Notes: generated by a model not told the origin, from the sequence alone. A DNA stretch of 64,000 nt from an uncultured Mycoplasmatota bacterium (GCA_900548695.1 URLC01000002.1:251352-315351); one strand, 5' to 3'. Counted from the stretch's first letter, positions 33,763 to 43,402 are shown. Translations and numbers: made by a program.

Positions 33763-35484
33763 ATGGGACAGAAATTAAAGATTAATAAAAAGAAAGTATC
33801 TTTATTATTAGCTGGTTTTATATTAACTGGTAGTATTGGTGGTACAGTATACCACTTTATGAAAGAAGATAAAGATGAAGTTAAAGTAGAAAATGAGATT
33901 GGCCATGAAAATATTTTTCCAGGATTAAATCTTAGTGTAGATGATCAAGATTTTGTAGTGTTAGATATTGGAAATCATGAAGATATAGGTACTTATTTTC
34001 AAGATATGAAGATGAAATATTGTAATAAAAATGATATTTCTTTAGGTGTTGTTGTTACAACTGATGCTAAAACAGAATCTGCTATTTATGATGATGTTGA
34101 ATATGTCAAAGGGATTTTATCTAAATATCAAGTGGATTTTCCAGTTTATTTGGATATTAATTCTCTAATGGAAGAAGATAGTTTGAATACTGAAATGAAG
34201 ACAAAGATTGCGAAAGATTTCTTGGAAAAATGTGCTTCTAACGATATTTATGTTGGAGTTTATGGAACAGATACTAATTTATGTAGATTTAAAAAATATT
34301 GTAATATTTCTTCTTATGATGCTTTTTTGGTCATGGATAGCGATAAAATAAAGTATGATGGCACATATTATGTAGTTAAAGATTTAAAAGGAAATATTAG
34401 GGCTAGTGAAGATTTAGCTAAAATTATTAAGATGAATGGTAATAATAATAGTGATAACTTTGTTCAAGATGGATCTTATGTTGTTAAGAAGGGGGATCAA
34501 CTAATTGATATTGCTTTACAAAGTGGTATGAGTGAAAATGAATTATTACGTTTTAATGATTTACGTAAAAAGGATATTTCTGAGGGAACAGTCATTCGTT
34601 TTCCAAGTTTAGTAGCACCAACTATTCCTAGTGGAGAGTTTAAAACATTAAATGAACCGTTAGTTGGGGCCGACTTATCTTATGCTCAAGGTAGTAATGT
34701 TGATTGGAATAAGATGAAAGAAAATTTTCAATTTCTTATTTTAAAGTGTTCTCAAGGAATGGAGTTAGATACTCATTTTGAAAATAATGTTAAAAACAGT
34801 AATTTATACGGTATTCCTATCGGAGCTTATTGCTATAACGCATATAATCTTACTAATACTATTTCCATTGATGATTTTAGAGTGCGTGAAGAAAAGCAAG
34901 CGGATTTTGTTTTAAATGCATTAAAAAATAAAAAGATTGATTATCCTGTTTATTTAGATGTTGAGTTACCTAGTGGAGGAAATTGGTCAGAATTTTATAA
35001 TTCGGAGTATATTGAAGTAATGTTAAATACTTGGGAGATGAAGATGAAGCAGTCTGGTTATCTTCCTGGACTTTATTTTAATCAATCAGGACTTGAGTTC
35101 TTGCAATCTCAGGTAAATTATGATTTGTCTGAACGATTTGAATTATGGGTTGCTGGAGGTGATCAATATACTGGTGAAAGTAAAGATATTGAGTTTGATG
35201 ATGTTGTTGTATCTTCTGTTTTAAGTGAGCGTCCTAATGTTGCGATAGCTCAAGCAACAGATAGTGCAGTTAATGCTGGTGCTGGTAATGGTAGAGGACA
35301 TTTGGATATTAATTTTTCAAAGAAGGATTATACAGCGGAGATACCATTAGAAATACCAGAAGATGAAAAATTTGCTATCAAAGAGTTTGAACGTTATCCT
35401 ATGACAGAAATTGGTGTTATGTCATTAGCAACACTAGGTATTGTTGGGGTAGGAATCGTACGTCATAAAGTAAAATCAAAAAAA
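33763..35484 (+). CDS. Membrane-anchored GH25 lysozyme with LysM and a second, degenerate GH25-like domain
   Basis: A 574-residue (counted to the last lysines) surface protein. An N-terminal helix (11-31) is followed by a GH25-like domain at about 60-225 where the catalytic DxE site reads YLDIN, so it is probably inactive. A LysM unit lies at about 238-281 (YVVKKGDQLIDIALQSGM). A full GH25 domain runs from 300 to about 520: VGADLSYAQG and VDW at its start, and PVYLDVE at 395-401 with the catalytic Asp and Glu. A C-terminal helix near 553-566 followed by RHKVKSKK forms a second anchor. It should cut peptidoglycan glycan strands. The GTG at 33751 is discarded because TAGGTGGGGG fits the ATG at 33763. 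The TAA stop follows at 35485-35487. Confidence 0.88.
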
Positions 35485-35485
35485 T

Positions 35486-35509
35486 AAGCTTGATAATTCA
35501 AGCTTTTTA
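35486..35509 (+). terminator. Terminator after the GH25 gene
   Basis: AAGCTTGA (35486-35493) pairs with TCAAGCTT (35498-35505), TAAT loop. Starts within the stop codon. Confidence 0.8.
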
Positions 35510-35524
35510 TTTGTTTACTTTTTG

Positions 35525-35533
35525 TGATATGAT
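35525..35533 (+). promoter_or_regulatory. Extended -10 upstream of the FAD-protein operon
   Basis: TG-a-TATGAT. Confidence 0.5.
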
Positions 35534-35550
35534 AGTAATAGGGGATAGAA

Positions 35551-35678
35551 TGATTAATATCGTTGAAATCATTATAACTAATGGCGTTTTAGAAAAAAAT
35601 AAGGCTATGAATACTATTTGAAGCTATAGAAAATAATAGTTTTAATAAGATTGATGTAAGTAATGGGGTGATCTTTTG
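35551..35678 (+). pseudogene. Possible small frameshifted gene
   Basis: An ATG at 35551 after GGGGATAG opens a 23-codon frame ending in TGA. Dropping one T near 35617 would let it continue in frame for about 20 more codons (EAIENNSFNKIDV) up to a TGA at the next gene's start. The total would be about 42 residues. This may be a decayed or frameshifted small gene, or chance in AT-rich DNA. No relative is recognised. Confidence 0.25.
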
Positions 35679-36917
35679 AAAAAAGTAGCAGTTATTGGAG
35701 CAGGTCCTGCGGGTGTTATGTGTGCAATTCATGCAGTTAGTGATAATGTCCAGGTAGTGTTATTTGATAAAAATTTAAAGTTTGGTAAGAAGCTTTTAGC
35801 AACAGGAAATGGGAGATGTAATTATTGGAATAGTGATCAAAGTTTAGAACATTATCATAGTAGTAATTCTGAACTTTTATCTAATATCATTACTTCGAAT
35901 ATTCAAAAAGAAGTTTTAAATTTTTTTGATAGATTGGGTATTGTTCCTAATATTAAGGATGGATATTATTATCCTTATTCTAATCAATCTAGTAGTGTTA
36001 GAGATTTACTAGAAAGTTATGCCAAAAAGGTGGGTGTTGAATTTTCATTTGATACAGAAGTTTTGGATGTTTATAAGGAAGATTTAAAGTTTGCTGTTGT
36101 AACAAATGATGGCCGTGAGTATTTTGATTATTTAGTTATTGCTACTGGTTCTAAAGCTAGTCCTAAAACAGGCTCTACTGGTGATGGTTATTTTTTTGCT
36201 AAAAGGTTTGGTCATACTCTTGTGCCTATTTATCCAGCATTAGTACAAGTGATTACGAATGGTAATTTTTTAAAAGATTGGAAAGGGGTACGTGCTTTTT
36301 GCAGTGTTTCTTTGTATCAAGATGGAGAATTTATCAAAAAAGAATTTGGTGAAGTTCAATTAACTGATTATGGAGTCAGTGGTATTTGTGTGTTTAATTT
36401 AAGTCGATATATTTCTCGTGGTCTTCATGAAAATAAAAATTGTGTGTTGTCTTTTAACTTTTTACCATTCTTAGATGATAATGAAATTACTTCTTGGTTT
36501 TCTTTGAGAGAAAAAACATTGGGAGATTATTCTTTAGTGGAATTTTTAGAAGGAGTTCTACCATACAAATTATTATTAGTTATTTTAAAAAGATGTGGTA
36601 TTTCTTTTCATAGTAGTTGGTATGATATAGATGAAAATCAGAAGAAAAATCTTATTGATATGCTTACAAAGTTTTCTGTTGTTGCTTTAGATACTAAGGA
36701 TTTTAATTTTGCACAAGTGTGTAGTGGAGGAGTTTCTCTTGATGATGTGAGTTCTTCTTTGGAATCCAAGAAGGTTAGTGGTTTATACTTTGTTGGTGAA
36801 GTGTTAGATGTTGATGGAGATTGTGGAGGATATAATTTAGGTTTTGCTTGGATGAGTGGTATTTTAGTAGGAAAGACGATTAGAGGTGATAGTTGTGATT
36901 CGAGTTCGACAAATTAA
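35676..36917 (+). CDS. HI0933/BaiN-type FAD-dependent oxidoreductase
   Basis: A 413-residue flavoprotein. The N-terminal Rossmann motif is IGAGPAG; family blocks GKKLLATGNGRCNY near 38, ATGSKASPKTGSTGDGYFFA near 155 and CSGGVSL then GEVLDVDGDCGGYNLGFAWMSG near the end match the HI0933/YhiN family, whose BaiN members reduce flavin-activated alkenes in bile acids. The substrate here is unknown. It uses a TTG start placed 4 nt after GGGGTGAT. It overlaps the next FAD protein by 23 nt. Confidence 0.88.
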   Translation: MKKVAVIGAGPAGVMCAIHAVSDNVQVVLFDKNLKFGKKLLATGNGRCNYWNSDQSLEHYHSSNSELLSNIITSNIQKEVLNFFDRLGIVPNIKDGYYYPYSNQSSSVRDLLESYAKKVGVEFSFDTEVLDVYKEDLKFAVVTNDGREYFDYLVIATGSKASPKTGSTGDGYFFAKRFGHTLVPIYPALVQVITNGNFLKDWKGVRAFCSVSLYQDGEFIKKEFGEVQLTDYGVSGICVFNLSRYISRGLHENKNCVLSFNFLPFLDDNEITSWFSLREKTLGDYSLVEFLEGVLPYKLLLVILKRCGISFHSSWYDIDENQKKNLIDMLTKFSVVALDTKDFNFAQVCSGGVSLDDVSSSLESKKVSGLYFVGEVLDVDGDCGGYNLGFAWMSGILVGKTIRGDSCDSSSTN

Positions 36918-38475
36918 AGTTTTAATAGAAGATGATAATAGACTTAATGAAAAATTAGCAAAACTACTACATATTTCACCTTTTGACATTTTAGATAAAA
37001 AGATTCAAAAAAAATCCATAGATGCTAGAAAAAAGCCTAATCTTTATTACGTTTATGAAGTTGATGTTTCTTTAAAGAATGAAGACAAAGTGTTAAAAAG
37101 ATGTAGGTCTAAAGATGTGTTTAAAGCGCCAGATGAAAAATATTACTTTCCTAAAAGTGGTAGCTTAAAACTTTCCAGTCGACCAATTATCGTTGGGAGT
37201 GGTCCAGCTGGATTATTTTGTGCCTATTTTTTAGCAGAAAAGGGATTTAGGCCACTGATTATTGAACGTGGTGATATGATTGATGAAAGAGTAGAGAAAG
37301 TTCATAATTTTTTAGAAAAGGGTATTTTAGATTGTAATTCTAATATTCAGTTTGGTGAAGGAGGTGCCGGTACTTTTTCGGATGGTAAGCTTAATACTTT
37401 AATCAAAGATAAAGTGTTTAGACAGAAAAAGATATTTGAAATATTTGTTGAAAATGGGGCACCTTGTGAAATTTTATATGATAGTAAGCCACATATTGGA
37501 ACAGATTTGTTACGCAATGTTGTTAAGAATATGCGTAATAAGATAATTAGTATGGGTGGAGAGTTTAGATTTAGAACTTGTCTTACCGATATTTTTTATC
37601 AGAAAAATAAATTAGTTGGAATAGAAGTTAATGAAAAAGAAAAGATAAAAACTGATATTTTGATATTAGCAATTGGTCATAGTGCAAGAGATACTTTTTC
37701 GATGCTTTATGATAAAAATATAGGTATGCAAGCTAAACCTTTTGCGGTAGGAGTTAGAATTATTCATCCTCAGGAATTGATTAATAGGAGTCAATATGGC
37801 GAATATTATTCTGAAAAATTAGGAGCGGCTAGTTATAAACTTACTTATACAACAAGAAATAGACGAGGTGTGTATACTTTTTGCATGTGTCCTGGAGGTT
37901 ATGTTGTTAATGCTTCTAGTGAAAAGGGAGGTACTGTTATTAATGGAATGAGTGATTATAAAAGAGATAGTAATTCAGCTAATAGTGCAATTATTGTTAC
38001 TGTTGGACCAAGAGATTTTGGAGATGGAGTATTTGCAGGAGTCTTGTTTCAACAAAATTTAGAAAGAATGACTTATGCTAAGGAAGATGGTCTTATTCCA
38101 GTCCAATTATATCAAGATTTTAAAAACAACAAGTTAACTAAAGAATTTGGGAGTTTTATGCCGGCTATTCAAGGTAAGTGGCAATTTGCTAATTTGAGAG
38201 AAGTGTTACCTTGTTACATTGTTGATTCATTGATTGAGGGAATTGATCATTTTGATTATAAAATCAATGGCTTTGGAGGAAAAGATGCTGTTTTAGCTGG
38301 GGTTGAGACTAGGACATCATCGCCAATTAAGATTTTAAGGGATGAAACTTTACAAAGTAATATTTTAGGTTTATATCCCTGCGGTGAAGGTGCTGGTTAT
38401 GCAGGAGGAATTACATCAGCTGCTGTTGATGGAGTAAAAGTTGCGGAAGAAATCATTAAAACTTATAAAGTTTAG
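36895..38475 (+). CDS. FAD-dependent protein of the COG2509 type
   Basis: A 526-residue flavoprotein of unknown reaction. After an N-terminal domain of about 90 residues (RVRQIKVLIEDDN, DARKKPNLYYVYEVDV), the dinucleotide fold has VGSGPAGLFCAY near 96. The family block NIQFGEGGAGTFSDGKLNT follows near 155, then the PCGEGAGYAGGITSAAVDG end. All match COG2509 (uncharacterised FAD-dependent dehydrogenases). GAGGTGAT at 36883-36890 favours a GTG start at 36895. It overlaps the HI0933-type gene by 23 nt, so the two flavoproteins are translated together. Confidence 0.87.
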   Translation: MIRVRQIKVLIEDDNRLNEKLAKLLHISPFDILDKKIQKKSIDARKKPNLYYVYEVDVSLKNEDKVLKRCRSKDVFKAPDEKYYFPKSGSLKLSSRPIIVGSGPAGLFCAYFLAEKGFRPLIIERGDMIDERVEKVHNFLEKGILDCNSNIQFGEGGAGTFSDGKLNTLIKDKVFRQKKIFEIFVENGAPCEILYDSKPHIGTDLLRNVVKNMRNKIISMGGEFRFRTCLTDIFYQKNKLVGIEVNEKEKIKTDILILAIGHSARDTFSMLYDKNIGMQAKPFAVGVRIIHPQELINRSQYGEYYSEKLGAASYKLTYTTRNRRGVYTFCMCPGGYVVNASSEKGGTVINGMSDYKRDSNSANSAIIVTVGPRDFGDGVFAGVLFQQNLERMTYAKEDGLIPVQLYQDFKNNKLTKEFGSFMPAIQGKWQFANLREVLPCYIVDSLIEGIDHFDYKINGFGGKDAVLAGVETRTSSPIKILRDETLQSNILGLYPCGEGAGYAGGITSAAVDGVKVAEEIIKTYKV

Positions 38476-38670
38476 GATGCTGATAAATTAGATTTTCTGG
38501 GAATTGAGAGGTATGAAAGATGTTTAATTAATCATCAGAAATTAGATGTTATTATGGGAGTATTACCTATTTTAAGAAATAAAGTTTTATATTTTTCTTG
38601 CAGCAGACAATTATATGATCAAAAGATAGTAGAACTTCTTACTTATTTTTATAAAAAGGCTTTTAAATAA
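38476..38670 (+). pseudogene. 3' remnant of an HD-domain phosphohydrolase gene
   Basis: Directly after the stop of the FAD gene, and in the same frame, 64 open codons begin DADKLDFLGIERY and end in TAA. DADKLDFLG is the late metal-ligand and specificity block of HD-domain hydrolases, and the rest looks like their C-terminal helices. There is no start codon or ribosome site and the catalytic N-terminal half is absent, so this is the tail of a truncated gene. The first in-frame ATG (38554) has no Shine-Dalgarno. Confidence 0.65.
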
Positions 38671-38758
38671 AATTTTTTATTTACGTAAACTAAGATTTTT
38701 TTTACTTTATCTTTTTACTTTTCATGTATAATAAGAATAGATAATAAGGAGGATGAGT

Positions 38759-39670
38759 ATGTACGTTCCTGATGATGATAATTATATTGTAGATGGTGAG
38801 AACTATGCTCCACCTAAACCAGTAGAAGATAGTAAAAGTAAGAAAAATCATAATCCTTTCGTAAAGATGGTTATCATTATTCTTATTGCTTTAGCTTTAG
38901 GTATTTTGGTATATTTTATTAGTGATTTTATTTTTAATGGTAATAAGAAAGAAAAAAGTTTAGAAAATCATATCTCTACAACCCTTAGCGTTGATGATCC
39001 AGTGGTTAAAGAGGTTTATGAGAAAGTTACTTATGGTAGAAGTAGCGTTTCTTTAAATAAGTATTTAAAAGAACAATTTGTTTCTTTAAAGGATTTTAGT
39101 AATTATGAAAAGTTTTATTATGCTTTTTTTGGTTTAAAAGATAAGAATTTAAAAACTGATAAAGATAAGAAATATTTTATTTTAGATAGCGATGTTTCTG
39201 ATTTGATGAGGGAATATTTTGGAGATGAAGTAACCTATTTAAAACAAGGAGTTTTAAATATTTCTTTGATGAAACCATTGACTGCTGGTAATTATTTGAC
39301 TATTTCTTATAATAATAACAAGGAAAATTATGATGTTACAGTTAGTAGTTTTTCTCCTGATAAGCAACTTATTCCGGTTTATATGTCTACTTTAGAAAGT
39401 GCGGTTAAAGATAGCGATGGCACAATGACATTACAAGAGAGAGTTATTTACATTGTTAGTAGTCAAGCTAATGGAATGGTTAGTTATAAAATCTATCGAG
39501 ATTATAATCATACCATGCTTATTGATAGTAAAGATAATATTTCGCTTGAAGAATATCAAAAAGAACCTATTTCTATTGATAAATATATGATGCAAGCTAA
39601 TGTTGTTACATATAAGATGAAAGAGAATAAAGGAAAGTATTATTTTTATCAGAGTAAAATAGAAGAGTAG
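38759..39670 (+). CDS. Single-pass membrane protein with an extracytoplasmic domain, unknown
   Basis: I do not recognise this 303-residue protein. A Pro/Asp-rich cytoplasmic start (YVPDDDNYIVDGENYAPPKP) precedes a membrane helix at about 36-58. The rest is outside the cell, lysine- and tyrosine-rich with alternating strand-like segments. TATAAT lies at 38727-38732. AAGGAGG at 38746-38752 is too close to the ATG at 38753, so the ATG at 38759 is preferred. Confidence 0.75.
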   Translation: MYVPDDDNYIVDGENYAPPKPVEDSKSKKNHNPFVKMVIIILIALALGILVYFISDFIFNGNKKEKSLENHISTTLSVDDPVVKEVYEKVTYGRSSVSLNKYLKEQFVSLKDFSNYEKFYYAFFGLKDKNLKTDKDKKYFILDSDVSDLMREYFGDEVTYLKQGVLNISLMKPLTAGNYLTISYNNNKENYDVTVSSFSPDKQLIPVYMSTLESAVKDSDGTMTLQERVIYIVSSQANGMVSYKIYRDYNHTMLIDSKDNISLEEYQKEPISIDKYMMQANVVTYKMKENKGKYYFYQSKIEE

Positions 39671-39692
39671 CTACAGGTTTGTAGCTTTTTTC
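39669..39692 (+). terminator. Terminator before lepA
   Basis: AGCTACA (39669-39675) pairs with TGTAGCT (39680-39686), then T. Overlaps the stop codon of the upstream gene. Confidence 0.85.
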
Positions 39693-39725
39693 TATTTATA
39701 AAACGTGGTAAAAAGAAATTTTTTT

Positions 39726-39734
39726 TGATATAAT
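39726..39734 (+). promoter_or_regulatory. Extended -10 of the lepA operon
   Basis: TG-a-TATAAT immediately after six T. Confidence 0.6.
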
Positions 39735-39755
39735 AAAAGAACTGGAGGCAAGTTT

Positions 39756-41549
39756 ATGAAACAGGAGAATATTAGAAATTTTTGTATTATAGCACATATT
39801 GATCATGGTAAGAGTACACTTGCCGATCGGATTTTAGAAAAAACTGGGGCTATTGAAAAAAGAGAGTTAAAAAGCCAGATGCTTGATTCTATGGATATTG
39901 AAAGAGAACGTGGTATTACTATTAAGCTTAATGCGGTTCAACTTACTTATCAGCATGATGGGGAAGAGTATTATTTTCATTTGATTGATACACCGGGACA
40001 TGTAGACTTTTCTTATGAAGTGAGTCGTAGTTTGGCAGCTTGTGAGGGGGCACTATTAGTAGTGGATGCGGCTCAAGGAGTTGAAGCTCAAACTTTGGCT
40101 AATTTGTATTTAGCACTTGATAATAATTTAACAGTTATTCCAGTTGTTAATAAGATAGATTTACCTAGTGCTGATGTTGATAAAGTAATAGGTGAACTTG
40201 AAAATATTGGGTTTGATAAAGAGGAGATAATTTTAACTAGTGCGAAGACTGGAGTCGGAATTGATTCTTTGTTAGAAGCAATTATTAAAAAGATTCCAGC
40301 ACCTAAGGGACATCTTGACCAACCGTTAAGAGCATTGATTTTTGATAGTTTATTTGATGCTTATCGTGGTGTTATTATCAGTATTCGAGTTGTTGAAGGG
40401 GAAGTTAAAGTAGGCGATATGATTCGGATGATGGAAACGGGCGCTTTGTATGATGTTGTGGGTTTATCGATTAATACGCCAAAAGAAGTGAAAGTAAAAT
40501 CTTTAAAAGCGGGTGAAGTTGGTTATTTATATGCATCGATTAAAAGTATTAGTGATGTTTCTGTCGGGGATACTATTACTTTGGATTTTCATCCGGCTAA
40601 AGAAGCATTGCCTGGTTATAAGCCGATGAAACCTATGGTATATTGTGGACTTTATCCAATTGAGTCTAGTAAGTTTGAGGACTTAAGAGAGGCTCTAGAT
40701 AAATTAAAATTAAATGATGCGGCTTTGAGTTTTGAGCCAGAAACTTCTAAAGCTTTAGGTTTTGGGTTTAGATGTGGTTTTTTAGGTCTTTTACATATGG
40801 AAATCATTGAGGAAAGAATTGAAAGAGAGTTTGGCATTGATTTGATTGCAACGTCTCCTTCGGTTGTCTATGAGGTATTACTTTCAGATGGAACGAAGAT
40901 GATGGTGGATTCTCCTACAAAGATGCCAAAAAGAGAAGTTATTTCTAAGACTTTAGAGCCATATGTAAAGACTAGTATTTTTACACCAAGTGATTATATT
41001 GGGCCTATTATGGAATTATGTCAGGACAAAAGAGGAACTTTTATTAATATGGAGTATCTGGATGAGACTAGAGTTACTATTCATTATGAATTACCACTTT
41101 CAGAAATTGTATATGACTTTTTTGATAAACTAAAATCTTATACCAAGGGATATGCTTCTTTTGATTATGATTTAGTAGGTTATAAGGAAAGTAATTTGGT
41201 AAAGATGGATATTTTATTAAATGGTGATGTAGTTGATGCGTTATCGGTAATTGTTCATAAGGATTTTGCTTACAACCGTGGTAAGGTTGTCGTTGAAAAA
41301 CTTAAGGAAATTATCCCAAGACAGATGTTTGAGGTGCCTATTCAGGCTGCTATTGGAACTCATGTCATTGCACGTACTGATATCAAAGCGATGAGAAAGA
41401 ATGTACTTGCGAAATGTTACGGTGGGGATGTTACTCGTAAGAAAAAGCTGTTAGAAAAACAAAAAGAAGGTAAAAAACGAATGAAACAAATAGGAAGTGT
41501 AGAAGTGCCACAAGAAGCATTCCTTTCTATTTTATCTACTAAAGAATAG
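39756..41549 (+). CDS. lepA: Elongation factor 4 (LepA)
   Basis: A ribosome-bound GTPase that can back-translocate tRNAs and supports initiation-factor-like tasks. The 597-residue protein has AHIDHGKSTL (G1) near 13, RGITIKL (G2), DTPGHVDF (G3), NKIDLP (G4) and SAKTG (G5), then the EF-G-like domains and the LepA-specific C-terminus (RKKKLLEKQKEGKKRMKQIG). CTGGAGG precedes the ATG. It leads an operon with the multi-HTH regulator and hemW; lepA-hemW adjacency is widespread in Firmicutes, where hrcA usually comes next. Confidence 0.98.
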   Translation: MKQENIRNFCIIAHIDHGKSTLADRILEKTGAIEKRELKSQMLDSMDIERERGITIKLNAVQLTYQHDGEEYYFHLIDTPGHVDFSYEVSRSLAACEGALLVVDAAQGVEAQTLANLYLALDNNLTVIPVVNKIDLPSADVDKVIGELENIGFDKEEIILTSAKTGVGIDSLLEAIIKKIPAPKGHLDQPLRALIFDSLFDAYRGVIISIRVVEGEVKVGDMIRMMETGALYDVVGLSINTPKEVKVKSLKAGEVGYLYASIKSISDVSVGDTITLDFHPAKEALPGYKPMKPMVYCGLYPIESSKFEDLREALDKLKLNDAALSFEPETSKALGFGFRCGFLGLLHMEIIEERIEREFGIDLIATSPSVVYEVLLSDGTKMMVDSPTKMPKREVISKTLEPYVKTSIFTPSDYIGPIMELCQDKRGTFINMEYLDETRVTIHYELPLSEIVYDFFDKLKSYTKGYASFDYDLVGYKESNLVKMDILLNGDVVDALSVIVHKDFAYNRGKVVVEKLKEIIPRQMFEVPIQAAIGTHVIARTDIKAMRKNVLAKCYGGDVTRKKKLLEKQKEGKKRMKQIGSVEVPQEAFLSILSTKE

Positions 41550-41560
41550 GAGTTTTGGTT

Positions 41561-42304
41561 GTGAAAGATGATGTTATTGTAAAAGAAAAGTTGGTTGTTG
41601 AATATTTTAAAGAGAATCCCGATGCTTTTATTGGTGAAGTTTCTGAAAATACTGGAATATCTAAGTCTTCGGTGCAAAGATATTTACAAAAATATGGTTC
41701 TACTTTAATTCCAGGGACAGGAACTACTATCGGTGAGCAATTGCAAATTAACCGTCTAAAGGGACAGAGAAATGGTGGAATACAATCTTTTAAAAGTAAT
41801 GATTATATTAAGGATAAAAAAGGTCGTTTCATCGGTTGCGAAAGTACGGTTAGTGCAGTTGATAAAGAAGAAAAAAAGTGTAATGATATCAAACAAATTT
41901 GTATTTATTATTTAGCAAATAATACTATATCTTTAACTGATTTAGCTCATACTTTTTCAGAGTTATTTGGATATAGCAGAGATTATGTATATGATTGTTT
42001 ACTTGATAGTAGGGTAAGTGAGTTGTTAGGTGTAGAGAAAGCTTTGGAAATATCAAAATCGCTTCATAACAATAGAATGAACTTTTATAGAAAAATGAAA
42101 GATATTCCATTTGATATTAATTCTGTTGTTAATAATTCAGAATTTACACTTATGGAAAAACGAGTGTTTTTCCAACTTGCTAGTGATCCTGAAAAAAGTT
42201 TGCAGAGTGTTGGAGAAGAACTAGGTGTATCTAAGACGACTGTTATGAAGTATGAAAATAGAGCAATTACTAAGATTAATGAAATGATTTCTAGAGGTAA
42301 ATAA
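41561..42304 (+). CDS. Multi-HTH regulator with SpoIIID-like and sigma region 4-like motifs
   Basis: I have no name for this 247-residue protein, but three helix-turn-helix stretches are visible. Residues about 5-45 hold IGEVSENTGISKSSVQRYL; the middle (about 110-165) has SLTDLAHTFSELFGYSRDYVYDCL; the C-terminus reads SLQSVGEELGVSKTTVMKYENRAITKI, like sigma-70 region 4. The first two resemble the short HTH of SpoIIID-type regulators (GVSKSTVHKDL). AGGAG at 41548-41552 fits a GTG start at 41561; TTG at 41555 is the alternative. It lies between lepA and hemW without gaps, so it shares their transcript. Regulatory targets unknown. Confidence 0.65.
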   Translation: MKDDVIVKEKLVVEYFKENPDAFIGEVSENTGISKSSVQRYLQKYGSTLIPGTGTTIGEQLQINRLKGQRNGGIQSFKSNDYIKDKKGRFIGCESTVSAVDKEEKKCNDIKQICIYYLANNTISLTDLAHTFSELFGYSRDYVYDCLLDSRVSELLGVEKALEISKSLHNNRMNFYRKMKDIPFDINSVVNNSEFTLMEKRVFFQLASDPEKSLQSVGEELGVSKTTVMKYENRAITKINEMISRGK

Positions 42305-43402
42305 GTGATAAAACATTGTTATATACATATTCCTTTTTGTAAGAATATTTGTAGTTATTGTGATTTTTGTAAATTGTTTTATGATACTGGTTATGTTATG
42401 GCTTATTTAGATTGTTTGGAAGAAGAAATTATTCAATATTATCGAAATGATGAGTTAGAAACAATTTATATTGGTGGTGGGACACCTAGTTGTTTGTCTG
42501 ATTCGGAGTTAGAAAAATTATTTTTAATTTTAAATAAGTTAAAGAGAAAAGATAATTGTGAAGTAACGTTGGAAGCTAATTTTGATAGTATTACTTTTTC
42601 AAAATTAGATTTATGTAAAAAGTATGGAGTGAATAGAATAAGTTTTGGATTACAGACTACTCATGAATGGATTTTGGAAAAGATGGGAAGAACATTAGAT
42701 TTAAATTATGTAAAAGATGTTATTTCTTACTGTAAAAAGATTGGTATTTCTAATATTAATGTTGACTTGATGTATGCTTTTCCTGGAGAAGTAATAGATG
42801 AGGTCAAAGCAGATATTTTCTTTATTAAAGAATTAGATATTCCTCATATTTCTACTTATTCTTTAATTTTAGAAGAACATACTAAACTTTATATTGAAAA
42901 GGTTAAAAGTATTCCAGAAGAACTAGATGCTAGTATGTATCAAGAAATTGTTTCGTCTTTTAAAGAGTTTTGTCATTATGAGATTAGTAACTTTGCGAAA
43001 GAAGGGTATCAGTCTAGACATAATTTATGTTATTGGCATAATTTATGCTATTATGGTTTTGGACTTGGAGCTAGTGGCTATATAGATGATTATCGTTATA
43101 CAAATACAAGAAGTATTTTACATTATTTGAAAAAAAATTTTCGAAGTAGTTTTGAGAAAGTTGATTTATATGATAAAATTGAGTACGAAGTTATTTTAAA
43201 TTTAAGAACAAAAAAAGGAATTTCGAAACGGGAGTTTTTTAAGAAATATCAAAAAGAACTTGATTATTACTTTCACTATCAGGAGTTAGTAAAAAAGGGT
43301 TATTTAATAGAAGATAAAAATTATTTGGCAATTCGAGAAGAGTATTTTTATCTTAGTAATGAGATATTAGTGCAGTTATTGGAGGTATATAATTATGGAT
43401 AA
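42305..43402 (+). CDS. hemW: Radical-SAM heme chaperone HemW
   Basis: A 365-residue radical-SAM protein. The 4Fe-4S site is CKNICSYCDFC near residue 12 (CxxxCxxC), followed by IYIGGGTPS near 58 and RISFGLQT near 110. These match HemW, which delivers heme and was long annotated as oxygen-independent coproporphyrinogen oxidase. It starts with GTG directly after the previous stop; the ribosome site AGAGGTA is inside the upstream gene. It overlaps the next HD gene by 8 nt. Confidence 0.92.
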   Translation: MIKHCYIHIPFCKNICSYCDFCKLFYDTGYVMAYLDCLEEEIIQYYRNDELETIYIGGGTPSCLSDSELEKLFLILNKLKRKDNCEVTLEANFDSITFSKLDLCKKYGVNRISFGLQTTHEWILEKMGRTLDLNYVKDVISYCKKIGISNINVDLMYAFPGEVIDEVKADIFFIKELDIPHISTYSLILEEHTKLYIEKVKSIPEELDASMYQEIVSSFKEFCHYEISNFAKEGYQSRHNLCYWHNLCYYGFGLGASGYIDDYRYTNTRSILHYLKKNFRSSFEKVDLYDKIEYEVILNLRTKKGISKREFFKKYQKELDYYFHYQELVKKGYLIEDKNYLAIREEYFYLSNEILVQLLEVYNYG

